Shown here: positions 41,970 through 50,754 of the stretch, one piece after another
Layout of the letters: each line of letters opens with the position of its first letter
Position numbering within the stretch: the first letter of the stretch is position 1
Assembly (NCBI GenBank): GCA_937901915.1
Contig: CALGUD010000071.1
Span: forward strand, 1-50,754
Length of the DNA: 50,754 nucleotides
Direction: 5' to 3'
From: an uncultured Flavobacteriaceae bacterium
GTDB lineage: Bacteria > Bacteroidota > Bacteroidia > Flavobacteriales > Flavobacteriaceae
Notes under the pieces: model-generated
Database searches by the model: none
What the model was told of the DNA's origin: nothing
The model's input: the letters and a program-made list of their open reading frames with translations, nothing else
Made by a program: the position numbers and the translations under genes

Positions 41970-42872
41970 ATGAAAGAACAATTTTATACTTATATACAAG
42001 AACTACAGGACATTATTACTTCCGAATTGGAGAAAATAGATGGCACTGCAAAATTCCGTGAAGATGTATGGGAGCGTGCTGAAGGTGGAGGAGGAAGGAC
42101 ACGCGTAATTGAAAACGGAAATGTATTTGAGAAAGGCGGAGTTAATATTTCGGCTGTTCATGGTCAACTTCCTAAAGCTATGCAACAATATTTTAATGTA
42201 GGGGAAGTTGATTTTTTTGCATGCGGATTAAGTTTAGTTATTCATCCAAAAAACCCATTTGTACCAACCGTACACGCCAACTGGCGTTATTTTGAGATGT
42301 ATGATAAAAAAAAGAACGTTATTGATAATTGGTTTGGAGGCGGACAAGATCTAACTCCTTATTATTTATTTAAAGAAGATGCCAAACATTTTCATCAGGT
42401 TTGTAAAGATGTCTGTGATAAGTATCACCCCGATTTTTATCCTGATTTCAAAAAGAAGTGCGATGAGTACTTTTTTATACCCCACCGGGATGAGGCACGA
42501 GGTATTGGTGGGTTGTTTTTTGATTATTGTAAAGTTTCTGAAGATAGAAGTATGAAAGATTGGTACAATTTTGTAACGGATGTTGGCGATAATTTTCTCA
42601 AATCATACATCCCTATTGTAACAAAAAGAAAAAATGTATCCTATACTAAAGAACACAGAAACTGGCAGGAAATCCGTAGAGGAAGATATGTTGAGTTTAA
42701 TTTAATTCATGATAAAGGCACACTCTTCGGATTAAAAACAAATGGACGTATTGAAAGTATTTTAATGAGTTTGCCTCCACACGCACAATGGGTGTATGAT
42801 CACCAGCCCGATAAAAACAGTAATGAAGAAGAGTTAATAAAAGTTTTAAAAACTCCTGTAGACTGGGTCTAA
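41970..42872 (+). CDS. hemF: Oxygen-dependent coproporphyrinogen-III oxidase
   Basis: A 300-aa HemF: oxidative decarboxylation of coproporphyrinogen III to protoporphyrinogen IX using O2. Hallmarks are NWFGGGQDLTPYYLF, HRDEARGIGGLFFDY and RGRYVEFNLIHDKGTLFGLK, all intact. Separated from the rest of the heme operon by the RAYT and REP array; no separate promoter was identified. Implies aerobic heme synthesis. Confidence 0.97.
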   Translation: MKEQFYTYIQELQDIITSELEKIDGTAKFREDVWERAEGGGGRTRVIENGNVFEKGGVNISAVHGQLPKAMQQYFNVGEVDFFACGLSLVIHPKNPFVPTVHANWRYFEMYDKKKNVIDNWFGGGQDLTPYYLFKEDAKHFHQVCKDVCDKYHPDFYPDFKKKCDEYFFIPHRDEARGIGGLFFDYCKVSEDRSMKDWYNFVTDVGDNFLKSYIPIVTKRKNVSYTKEHRNWQEIRRGRYVEFNLIHDKGTLFGLKTNGRIESILMSLPPHAQWVYDHQPDKNSNEEELIKVLKTPVDWV

Positions 42873-43170
42873 TTTTCTTCTTTTTTGGAGTATTATTTTT
42901 TAATTCTACAAATAAAATTTACTTTTTATAGATGAAAATGCTTCATGGGGTTTTATTGGAGACTTTTTCATATTTTCGAACAGGAAATCATATAAACATC
43001 TAACATACAGCATTTTAGTTTAAAAATATAACATCTGTTTTTTATAAAAATAGGGTTTCTTCGCTTGCCTACCTTCCAATTTATATGTTGCTTTGACTAA
43101 AACCCATTAATATGATTACTTATTATTTTGAAGTATCTGGTTTTATTTATTAACCCAAAATGACTGGATT
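42873..43170. other. Gap between hemF and the lanthipeptide operon
   Basis: 298 AT-rich bases. I searched it by eye for a lanthipeptide precursor (short frame ending Gly-Gly plus Ser/Thr/Cys-rich core) and found none. It should carry the operon promoter; ATTATTTTG near 43130 only loosely resembles a -7 box. Confidence 0.45.
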
Positions 43171-43380
43171 ATGGATGAGAACAAAATTTTTCCTGAAGAT
43201 ATTCTAAAAAACACCGTAGAATATCATATCGCTAAACACAGTAAAAAAACTAACATTCTTTTTTGGACCATATTCCTGGCTTTGGCAGGAATATTTGTAA
43301 TGCTCCCTTATATAAATATTGATTTATATACAACAAGCAGATACCGGAATTTTAGGATGATTAATGCCGAAGGAAAATAA
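43171..43380 (+). pseudogene. HlyD family secretion protein, N-terminal fragment before a frameshift
   Basis: 69 codons giving a cytosolic lead (MDENKIFPEDILKNTVEYHI), one membrane anchor around residues 30-50 (LFWTIFLALAGIFVMLPYI) and the beginning of the periplasmic part (DLYTTSRYRNF), then a stop at 43378-43380. The remainder continues in the +1 frame from 43364. Skipping one base in the stretch GCCGAAGGAAAATAAAG (43366-43382) would join NAEENKVSLFAPING. The gene is therefore broken, or the assembly has a one-base error here. Confidence 0.75.
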
Positions 43381-44338
43381 AGTTTCTCTTTTTGCACCAA
43401 TAAATGGCAGAGTAACAGAATTCTACATTGAAGAAAACAAAAAAGTAAATGAAGGAGATACACTTTTAGTTATAGATCATGACATCCTTGAAGAAAAAGG
43501 AAGACTTTATGATAGCCAAATAGAGGAACACATCAATTATATAAGTGATTTAAACAATCTGCTTCAAAGAAAATCAAGCAATCTTAAAACCGAACATTTT
43601 AAGAAAGAGTATTTAAAATATAAACAAGAGTTATATAATATAGATGTAGTGGTAAAGAATTCTCAAAAGGTGTTTAACAGGTCCGAACACCTTTATGAAA
43701 AGGGGATCATAGCACAATCTGAGTATGAAAAGTCCCTTTTGGAATTGAATAAACTTAAAAATGACCGGAATAATATCATACAACAGACAGAACTTTCCTG
43801 GCAGAAACAATTAACAGAGTATAATAAGGAAATAGATAATTTAAACTCAACAAAGAACCAACTTAAAGAAGAAGAGACATCATATGTTCTCATTGCTCCA
43901 ATAGATGGTGAATTAATTAATGTTCAAGGTATAAATAAAGGAAGTACCCTCTCTCCGGGAAATATGATTGCAGAAATATCACCGGATAAAAATCTAATTA
44001 TTGAAACATATGTAAGTCCATCTGATATAGGGTACTTAAGAGAAAAGGAAACAGCAAAATATCAGATTGATTCATACAACTCGAACCAATGGGGCTTCGC
44101 TACAGGTAAAATACAGGAAATAGGAAGGGATATTGTTTTTATTAATGATACACCTGTATATAAAATAAGAAGTTCTATTGATAATAATAGCTTATTTCTA
44201 AGAAACGGATCTGAAGGAAAGCTTAAAAAAGGAATGACACTTACCAGCAGGTTCTTCTTAACGGAAAGAAGCATGATGCAATTATTATTCGATGAAATAG
44301 AAGACTGGTTTAACCCATATAACAGAAAACATGAGTAA
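43364..44338 (+). CDS. HlyD family secretion protein, main part
   Basis: A 324-aa periplasmic adaptor lacking its membrane anchor, which is encoded out of frame just upstream. It begins ENKVSLFAPINGRVTEFYIE (lipoyl/barrel-sandwich half), has two long coiled-coil helices (about 50-170), the second lipoyl half SYVLIAPIDGELINVQGINK and a beta-barrel part. It would bridge the C39-ABC exporter to an outer-membrane channel for peptide export. The stop overlaps the exporter start by 8 bases (ATGAGTAA). Without the upstream anchor it is unlikely to work, unless the frameshift is corrected or is an assembly error. Confidence 0.85.
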   Translation: MPKENKVSLFAPINGRVTEFYIEENKKVNEGDTLLVIDHDILEEKGRLYDSQIEEHINYISDLNNLLQRKSSNLKTEHFKKEYLKYKQELYNIDVVVKNSQKVFNRSEHLYEKGIIAQSEYEKSLLELNKLKNDRNNIIQQTELSWQKQLTEYNKEIDNLNSTKNQLKEEETSYVLIAPIDGELINVQGINKGSTLSPGNMIAEISPDKNLIIETYVSPSDIGYLREKETAKYQIDSYNSNQWGFATGKIQEIGRDIVFINDTPVYKIRSSIDNNSLFLRNGSEGKLKKGMTLTSRFFLTERSMMQLLFDEIEDWFNPYNRKHE

Positions 44339-46490
44339 AATAGAGATCAAACAACATGACTTTAGTGATTGTGGAGCTGCCTGTTTGGCCTCTATATCAG
44401 AACATTATAATCTTAGCCTTCCCATTTCAAGGATTCGGCAGTATGCAGGAACTGCACAAAAAGGAACTACCTTGCTGGGTCTTAGGGAAGCCTCAGTTAA
44501 ATTAGATTTTCTGGCAAAAGGTGTAAAAGTTTCGTTTGAAGGATTAGAAAATATACCCTTACCTGCTATCGCTCATGTAATAATAAAAATGGATGATCGT
44601 GAGTTTCCTCATTATATGGTAATATATAAAGTTACGGATAAATATGTAAAAGTGATGGATCCTGCAAGTGGGAAACTTCAGAAAATGCCGCTGGAGGAGT
44701 TTAAAGAGATTTTTACAGGTTTTATGTTGATTTTAGTACCCGACGAGAATATTTTTCAGGAGAAAAATGAAAAAATATCTAATTTCAAGCGTATTATGTT
44801 TTTATTAAAACCACATAAATATATATTAATTCAAGCAATAATAGGAGCAGTACTATATACCTTACTTGGATTTTCCATATCCATTTATGTAGAGAAGATT
44901 ACCGATTATGTATTGATAAGCGGTAATAGAAGTTTACTTAATTTAATGAGCGTAATTGTAATTGCCTGCCTTGTTCTTCAGCTAATTTTCGGGGTTTTAA
45001 AGGATTCATTTATACTCAAAACAAGTCAGCAAATTGATTCAAGGCTCATACTGGGGTATTACAAACACCTTTTCACTATGCCGCAAAAATTCTTTGATAC
45101 TATGCGTATCGGTGAAATTATGTCCCGTATTGGTGATGCAGTTAAAATAAGATTACTTATTAATGAAACAGCATTAAGTATTTCTGTCAATGTACTTATT
45201 GTTATATTCTCCTTCATTTTTATGTTTACCTACTATTGGAAACTGGCCTTAATAGTTTCATTAATTATTCCGGTATATATCATCATTTATGTTATTGTAA
45301 ATGGATTAAATAAAAAGGTAGAGCGAAAAGTAATGGAAAAAAATGCCATGCTCGAAGCCCAATTGGTAGAATCCATTAAGAATATTGGAACAGTAAAGAG
45401 GCTTTCTCTCGAAGAATTTTCTAAAAGTAAAACAGAACTAAAATTTATTGATTTATTAAGAAGTATTTATGATTCGGGAAAAAACAATATTTTTTCAACG
45501 GTATCTACAGATTTTGTCTCAAGGATATTTACGGTTATATTATTATGGACAGGAACCGGTTATGTAATTGATAGCCAGATTACACCCGGTGAACTTTTTT
45601 CTTTTTATACCATAATAGGATATTTTACAGGTCCCGCTTCACAATTAATAGGAACTAATAAATCTATACAAAATGCAATGATCGCAGCAGATAGGTTATT
45701 TGGTGTAATGGACCTGGATACAGAAAAAACTGAGACAAACATAAATATAACCAAAGGGAATTTTGGAGACATAGTGTTTAAAGATTTAGAGTTTTCGTAT
45801 GAAATTGGCAGAAGCATTTTTAAAGATCTTAATTTAAAAATCCCAAAAGGCAAATTTACGGCAATGGTAGGGGAAAGTGGAAGTGGAAAAAGTACTATTG
45901 CATCTCTTATACAAAATATTTATAGTCCCAATGATGGAAAGATATTAATAGGAGACTACGATCTCAAGTATATTTCTAAAGACAGTATCAATAAAATAGT
46001 CACTACAGTACCACAAAATGTTGAGCTGTTTGATGGATCCATTACTGCAAACATCGCCATAGGTGATGCAACTCCGGATATGGAAAAAATAATAGAGGTT
46101 GCCAAAAAAGTAGGCGCCTATGAATTCATTGAATCATTACCAAATGGTTTTGACACTTACTTAGGTGAATTTGGGGCTAATCTTTCGGGAGGGGAAAGGC
46201 AACGTATTGCTTTTGCAAGAGCATTATACAAAGACCCCGAAGTGATTATTTTAGACGAAGCCACTTCGGCGTTGGACTCAGAATCTGAAATGGTGATAAA
46301 AAATTTAATAGAAGACCTTTCAAAACAGGGAAAAACGATTATAGTTATAGCTCACAGGCTCCAATCTATAATGAAGGCAGATACTATTATGGTTTTCAAA
46401 AAAGGAGAACTTATGGAGCAGGGAAAACACAACGAATTACTAGCTAAACAAGATTATTACTACCAGATGTGGAATAATATGGTAGCATAA
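44331..46490 (+). CDS. C39 peptidase-containing ABC exporter (LanT-like)
   Basis: A 719-aa peptide exporter. The N-terminal C39 cysteine protease cuts double-glycine leaders: QHDFSDCGAACLASI (Cys14), His94 in EFPHYMVIYKV, Asp110 in VMDPASG. Six membrane spans follow at ~165-440. The ATPase has GESGSGKST (~513), LSGGERQRIAFARAL (~618) and VIILDEATSALDSES. All catalytic residues are present. It lies between HlyD and LanB, so it should trim and export the lanthipeptide. Confidence 0.93.
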   Translation: MSKIEIKQHDFSDCGAACLASISEHYNLSLPISRIRQYAGTAQKGTTLLGLREASVKLDFLAKGVKVSFEGLENIPLPAIAHVIIKMDDREFPHYMVIYKVTDKYVKVMDPASGKLQKMPLEEFKEIFTGFMLILVPDENIFQEKNEKISNFKRIMFLLKPHKYILIQAIIGAVLYTLLGFSISIYVEKITDYVLISGNRSLLNLMSVIVIACLVLQLIFGVLKDSFILKTSQQIDSRLILGYYKHLFTMPQKFFDTMRIGEIMSRIGDAVKIRLLINETALSISVNVLIVIFSFIFMFTYYWKLALIVSLIIPVYIIIYVIVNGLNKKVERKVMEKNAMLEAQLVESIKNIGTVKRLSLEEFSKSKTELKFIDLLRSIYDSGKNNIFSTVSTDFVSRIFTVILLWTGTGYVIDSQITPGELFSFYTIIGYFTGPASQLIGTNKSIQNAMIAADRLFGVMDLDTEKTETNINITKGNFGDIVFKDLEFSYEIGRSIFKDLNLKIPKGKFTAMVGESGSGKSTIASLIQNIYSPNDGKILIGDYDLKYISKDSINKIVTTVPQNVELFDGSITANIAIGDATPDMEKIIEVAKKVGAYEFIESLPNGFDTYLGEFGANLSGGERQRIAFARALYKDPEVIILDEATSALDSESEMVIKNLIEDLSKQGKTIIVIAHRLQSIMKADTIMVFKKGELMEQGKHNELLAKQDYYYQMWNNMVA

Positions 46491-46511
46491 AACAATTAAA
46501 CAAAACGTATC

Positions 46512-49500
46512 ATGAAAAATTATTCATTTATTAACAAAGCAGTTGTACGAACACCATTAGAGTCTAAGCACACAGATATTACATGGGAGCTGATTCAGGA
46601 GCTGTTCTCTAAAAAAATAAACAGGGAAGCTTTATTTATAGGTTCACCTAATGTGTATAAGGCACTTGTTTCATGGGAAAAAGGGGAAGCTTTTCAAACG
46701 GATGAAGAACTACAATATCTGAAAAATTCTTTGTATAAATATACTTCCAGAATGACCAACAGATGTACACCTTTTGGCTTATTTGCAACTATTTCTGCAC
46801 TAGAAATGGCTTCAGATACTTCTATAGAATTTAAGGAAGCATCATTAAGCAGGGTTACAAAATACGACATGTATTTTTTAGGAAGCTTTCTCCCCATCCT
46901 TACCAAAGAAAATGCTATTAGAAAGGTATTAAAATTTTACCCGAATAACTCCTTATATACTGTTTTTGATAAATTTAGATATGTAGAGTATTATTTTAAA
47001 GAAAATGCAAGGTTTCATAAAATTTCTGAAGTAGCTATAAATATATATCTGGATAAGATTATTAAACAAGCAGCTGAAGGTGTTTTAATGGATGAGCTGA
47101 CAATAAGTTTAGTTTCAGACGATATTAGTGAAAAAGATGCACAGGATTTTATTAATACACTCATTGATAGTCAATTTATAATAAGCGAATTAGAATTTAC
47201 CTTAACTGGTGAAGATTATTTTGAAAAGCTGATCAACAAATTTACTGAAGACAGATTTGATTTTTACGAAGCGAAAGTAGTGAAGGATCTGATTATAAAA
47301 TTAAAAGCAAAAATCAGCAGCCTGGATAAAAACATAGTAAATGATCCGGAAAAATATCTTGAAATCCACCAACTGCTTGAGAAGGAAATTAAGGATGTAG
47401 ATATTACAAAGTTATTTCAGGTAGACACATACAGAAATTTCCAAAACGGAACATTAAGTTATAAAATGCTCAAAAAACTCAGAACAGGTGTTACTATCTT
47501 AAATAAGTTACATTCCAAAAATGAGAATAAAAATCTTGAATCTTTTAAACAAAAATTTTCTGAAAGGTATGAGGGCTATGAACAACAACTAATAAAAGTA
47601 ATGGACCCGGATATTGGTATTGGTTACGGAAATCAATCTGGAGCTAAAACACCATTGGTTGACGATCTCTCTATTACACCAAATTTTTCTAAAACACGTG
47701 ATATAGCTATTGATTCTAAAGCTTCTTTTCTGCTAAAAAAACTTCTGTATGCTTATAGAAATGGCGAAAAAAGTATTTTATTAACGGATGAAGAAATTAA
47801 TGTATTCGATGAAAACGAAAGTATTTATCCGGATAGTTTCTCTGTGTTCTTTAATATATTTAATGAAAAAGAAGAAGAAAAAATTATGCTTAAAACAGCA
47901 TCCGGGCCTTCCGCAAATGGATTATTAGGACGGTTTGCCCATTTAAATGAGGATATCATGAGCATATGTAATGAAATTTCTGAAAAAGAAGAAGAATTGC
48001 ATAAAGATAAAATAATTGCAGAAATAATACACCTGCCACAGGCCAGGACAGGCAATATATTATATAGAGGATTTCAAAGAAAATATGAAATACCTTATTT
48101 AGGCAATTCTTCCTTAGACCTGGAACATCAAATACATGTAGATGATTTATTCATATCTGTAACAAACGGAAAAGTTGTTTTAAAATCAAAAAGACTAAAC
48201 AAAGAAATTATACCACGATTGGGAAATGCCCATAATTACAGCGCAAATGCATTGCCTATATACCATTTTTTATGTGACCTCCAAGATCAGGAAAATACCG
48301 GATTGGCATTTTCCTGGGGATCTATTCAATATGATTTTGATTTTTTGCCAAGGTTAAGCTATAATGATATTGTTTTATCCAGGGCCACCTGGAATATATC
48401 TGAAGAAGAGATAAAAAAGATTACTTTACAAAATGAAGCAAAAGCAGACGAAATTATCAAAGCATTCCAAAAAGAAAGGAATCTTCCAGATCTGGTATCA
48501 TTTACTCAGGGAGATAATGAAGTGGTGATAAACTTTAATAATAAATTAAGCTGTCAGGTACTCTTTGTAATGCTAAAAGGAGAAAAATTTATTCAGCTTA
48601 AAGAATTTTTGTTTGAAGAAGATACAGCCACTAACACTTATTGTAATGAATTTATAGTGTCTGCATACCAAAATGAAGTAAATAAAGCGAATGTAAATGC
48701 ATATGATTCTAAAGAAGATAAAGCACATACAACAGCCTCGTTCTCTACTGGTGAAAAGTGGTTGTATTATAAATTTTACTGTGGTGAAAGAGCTGGCGAG
48801 GAATTATTAAACAGAGCCATTAACCCCATAGTTACCGAATTAAAAGAGAAAAAATTAATAGAAAAATGGTTTTTTATAAGGTATTATGATAATCATGGAT
48901 TTCACTTACGCTTCCGAATACTTTTAAATGATAAGCAACATTTTACAGAATGTATTAATATTATTACAGAGTATATAAAACCTTTTGAAGAGACCCAAAT
49001 TATCTGGAAAACCCAAACAGATAGTTATCTAAGAGAATTACAACGATATGGCTATGAAGCAATTGAACCTACAGAAACTCTTTTTTACAACGATAGTGAA
49101 TGCACCTCAAAATTTGCCAATATGATTGAGGGTGATGCAGGGGAGCAGGTACGGTGGAAATTTGCATTATTATCTATGGATGTTTTACTAAATGATCTCG
49201 GATTTTCCCTTAAAGAAAAAGTTGAAATGCTCAAAGTTGCTAAAACAAGTTTTGGCGATGAGTTTAACCGATCCGGGAAATTAAATAAACAGATAAATGA
49301 AATGTATGCCAAAAATGAAAAAACAATTGAAACATTTTTAAGTAAGGAATATTCAGATGATATATATACCCCCCTTTGGGATATTTTAGCTGAAAGATCG
49401 GTATATAATATGGCTCCTTCAATAGAACTTAGGGAGCTTGCAGAAAATCAAAAAATTCCAACCTCATTTCAAATCATTGCATTGAGCTACCTACATATGG

Positions 49501-49631
49501 TTTGTAACAGAATTTTCCTGGCGAAGCACCGTATTCATGAAATGGTCGTATATGATTATTTGTACAAGTTTTACAGCAAGCAATTATACACATCAAAGAA
49601 AAAGAATAAAGAAATTTTAAATAAAGTATAG
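46512..49631 (+). CDS. Class I lantibiotic dehydratase (LanB), full length
   Basis: A 1039-aa LanB uniting both NisB-type domains. The N-terminal glutamylation domain includes YTSRMTNRCTPFGLFATIS at residues 77-95. The middle has NGLLGRFAHLNEDI and LPQARTGNILYRGFQRKYEI. The C-terminal elimination (SpaB_C) domain from about 742 has WLYYKFYCGERAGEELLNRA, KWFFIRYYDNHGFHLRFRIL and an end with LSYLHMVCNRIF. It uses glutamyl-tRNA to dehydrate Ser/Thr of a precursor peptide. Being one polypeptide, unlike the split forms of thiopeptide clusters, it points to a lanthipeptide. The next gene's ATG follows the stop directly. Confidence 0.93.
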   Translation: MKNYSFINKAVVRTPLESKHTDITWELIQELFSKKINREALFIGSPNVYKALVSWEKGEAFQTDEELQYLKNSLYKYTSRMTNRCTPFGLFATISALEMASDTSIEFKEASLSRVTKYDMYFLGSFLPILTKENAIRKVLKFYPNNSLYTVFDKFRYVEYYFKENARFHKISEVAINIYLDKIIKQAAEGVLMDELTISLVSDDISEKDAQDFINTLIDSQFIISELEFTLTGEDYFEKLINKFTEDRFDFYEAKVVKDLIIKLKAKISSLDKNIVNDPEKYLEIHQLLEKEIKDVDITKLFQVDTYRNFQNGTLSYKMLKKLRTGVTILNKLHSKNENKNLESFKQKFSERYEGYEQQLIKVMDPDIGIGYGNQSGAKTPLVDDLSITPNFSKTRDIAIDSKASFLLKKLLYAYRNGEKSILLTDEEINVFDENESIYPDSFSVFFNIFNEKEEEKIMLKTASGPSANGLLGRFAHLNEDIMSICNEISEKEEELHKDKIIAEIIHLPQARTGNILYRGFQRKYEIPYLGNSSLDLEHQIHVDDLFISVTNGKVVLKSKRLNKEIIPRLGNAHNYSANALPIYHFLCDLQDQENTGLAFSWGSIQYDFDFLPRLSYNDIVLSRATWNISEEEIKKITLQNEAKADEIIKAFQKERNLPDLVSFTQGDNEVVINFNNKLSCQVLFVMLKGEKFIQLKEFLFEEDTATNTYCNEFIVSAYQNEVNKANVNAYDSKEDKAHTTASFSTGEKWLYYKFYCGERAGEELLNRAINPIVTELKEKKLIEKWFFIRYYDNHGFHLRFRILLNDKQHFTECINIITEYIKPFEETQIIWKTQTDSYLRELQRYGYEAIEPTETLFYNDSECTSKFANMIEGDAGEQVRWKFALLSMDVLLNDLGFSLKEKVEMLKVAKTSFGDEFNRSGKLNKQINEMYAKNEKTIETFLSKEYSDDIYTPLWDILAERSVYNMAPSIELRELAENQKIPTSFQIIALSYLHMVCNRIFLAKHRIHEMVVYDYLYKFYSKQLYTSKKKNKEILNKV

Positions 49632-50723
49632 ATGAAGGCATTAGCAGTATTAAGTCCCTCTCTTCAAGCTAAGATTGAGGAAAACAGTAAATATGACTTT
49701 CATATAAATGACTTAAAAATACCCCTGGCACAAATTGAACTGCCGGATGTTGAGTTTAATGGAAAGGATAGTACGTATAAGGATTATGTATTAGTAAGAA
49801 AACTAGGTTTTTCTTTGAACTACAGAGATCTTGGAGTTATCGAAAAAGCATGGATGGAGCTCAAAGAATTAACCCAAGACAGCTATTATCCTATAGGATC
49901 AGATTTTTGCGGGATTATAGAAAATATTGGAGAAAATGTAAAGTCTCTATCTGTAGGAGATATAGTCATCCCCGATTGTTCATATCCATTTTCTAACTTT
50001 AATACTATTCCGGGAATTCCCACAAACCATGCTAGTAAAGAACTCGAAATTTTTCATTGGGGGAAGTTAAAAAAAATACCTTCAGAAATAAGTACTGAAG
50101 TGGCTTCAGGAATGAGTATAGGTACTCAAACTGCACTTAGTATGATTAGAAAGGCCAAAATTTCAGAAGGAAACAATATACTTATTACTTCAATTACATC
50201 TAATACTTCGTTGTTTTTATTAAACTTTTTAAAAGATATAGATGTAAAATGTAATGTTTATGGCCTTTCTTACTCCGGTAAGAATGTAGAAGCAATAAAA
50301 AATCATTATCCGTTTATCTCCGAAATATTCAAATATAAAGACCAAGAAATAAATAAAAATTTATATTTCGATGTAGTATTTGACCCTTTCTCAGATTTTT
50401 ATTTTAGTGATTTAGTCGATTATCTTAACATAGGCGCTAAGTATATTACCTGTGGAGTTTTAAACCAATCAGCAGAAAAGGTTGATTCAGCTACATCTTA
50501 TAAAAATATAACTCGTATGATGGCTACAATGCTAAGCAGGAACGTAATTTTAGAAGGGAATTGTTTAGGAACTTCAGAAGACCTTGATAATGGGATAAAA
50601 ACGCTTGCAGAGTCTGATAATAAGATAATGATAGATAGTTTGTTTAATAGTAACAGTTATGTGGGGGATTTTATACATCGGTCATTTAATGGAAAGTTGG
50701 GTAAGGTAATCATGAAATATTAA
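49632..50723 (+). CDS. MDR-superfamily reductase, candidate LanJ-type tailoring enzyme
   Basis: A 363-aa medium-chain dehydrogenase/reductase (quinone-oxidoreductase/alcohol-dehydrogenase-like). The catalytic GroES-like half has NYRDLGVIEKAWMELK and IGSDFCGIIENIGENVKSLS. The structural-zinc Cys cluster is absent. The Rossmann glycine motif, normally near residue 186, is replaced by LITSITSNTSLFLLNFLKD, lacking the usual GxGxxG, so cofactor binding may be unusual. It starts immediately after the LanB stop. LanJ-A enzymes that reduce dehydroalanine to D-alanine belong to this superfamily; the role here is inferred from position. Confidence 0.82.
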   Translation: MKALAVLSPSLQAKIEENSKYDFHINDLKIPLAQIELPDVEFNGKDSTYKDYVLVRKLGFSLNYRDLGVIEKAWMELKELTQDSYYPIGSDFCGIIENIGENVKSLSVGDIVIPDCSYPFSNFNTIPGIPTNHASKELEIFHWGKLKKIPSEISTEVASGMSIGTQTALSMIRKAKISEGNNILITSITSNTSLFLLNFLKDIDVKCNVYGLSYSGKNVEAIKNHYPFISEIFKYKDQEINKNLYFDVVFDPFSDFYFSDLVDYLNIGAKYITCGVLNQSAEKVDSATSYKNITRMMATMLSRNVILEGNCLGTSEDLDNGIKTLAESDNKIMIDSLFNSNSYVGDFIHRSFNGKLGKVIMKY

Positions 50724-50754
50724 ACTTGGGATTATTATCAACAATTAAAACGTC
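50724..50754. other. End of window, operon incomplete
   Basis: 31 bases after the reductase stop with no gene start. A LanC cyclase and precursor peptide gene(s) would be expected beyond this edge. Confidence 0.5.

Noticed and set aside
42932..43003. 23-codon frame MKMLHGVLLETFSYFRTGNH... just before the lanthipeptide operon as a possible precursor peptide.
   Set aside because: No Gly-Gly leader end, no Cys at all and hardly any Ser/Thr core; it cannot be a lanthionine precursor.
43364..43382. Programmed ribosomal frameshift in the HlyD gene.
   Set aside because: The AAAAT/AAGGAAAAT tract is slippery-looking but there is no evident stimulatory structure, and HlyD genes are not known to use frameshifting; mutation or sequencing error is more likely.

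Overview
The window is chromosomal DNA of a Flavobacteriaceae-type Bacteroidota. Evidence: it is AT-rich; sigma-A promoters carry the Bacteroidota TAnnTTTG -7 box with no Shine-Dalgarno sites; it has a gliding-motility lipoprotein (gldH) between ricT and a class A penicillin-binding protein, a secreted protease with a type IX secretion C-terminal sorting domain, GLPGLI-family proteins, and the small-membrane-protein/DUF6427/upp neighbourhood typical of the family. No rRNA, tRNA, CRISPR or prophage was seen. The genus cannot be fixed from the sequence alone.

Layout. 0.1-9.4 kb: O-antigen ligase-like protein, purD, two small membrane proteins, upp, a DUF4254/glycosyltransferase-9 pair, an acyltransferase, an HD hydrolase and a PA0069-type radical SAM protein. 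9.7-15 kb: a secreted Cys-containing mini-protein, two intact GLPGLI genes with decayed copies around them, and a large TonB-receptor-like outer-membrane protein. 15-18.8 kb: crotonase, trpS, a second acyltransferase and an unknown secreted protein. 19-23.8 kb: an envelope-stress-like locus made of a lipoprotein, an ECF sigma factor and a putative dual-membrane-spanning anti-sigma/beta-barrel fusion. Next to it are recA, a second lipoprotein gene and an apparently non-coding transcription unit. 23.8-36.5 kb: trhO, ricT-gldH-PBP1A, scoAB, M43 protease, oligopeptide ABC ATPase, ThuA lipoprotein and an AraC regulator. 36.6-42.9 kb: heme synthesis (hemA-C-D-E, a DUF6973-like gene, hemF), interrupted by a REP-associated tyrosine transposase (RAYT) embedded in its palindromic repeats. 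43.2 kb to the end: a class I lanthipeptide-type export and modification operon (HlyD, C39-ABC exporter, full-length LanB, MDR reductase) that runs towards the window edge.

The strongest new signal is a conserved two-part promoter, AACGCAACCT-N13-G(C/T)ATCT, found three times within 1.9 kb. One copy drives the lipoprotein/ECF/anti-sigma operon, one drives the 122-aa lipoprotein, and the third drives no gene but is followed about 120 bases later by a strong intrinsic terminator. I infer a small autoregulated ECF regulon that includes a roughly 150-nt small RNA, conceptually similar to sigma-E and its sRNAs in enterobacteria, with an anti-sigma factor that could itself reach the outer membrane.

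The second system of interest is the lanthipeptide operon. Its maturation, export and candidate dehydroamino-acid reductase genes are visible. The precursor peptide and LanC are not in the window, and the HlyD gene is frameshifted.
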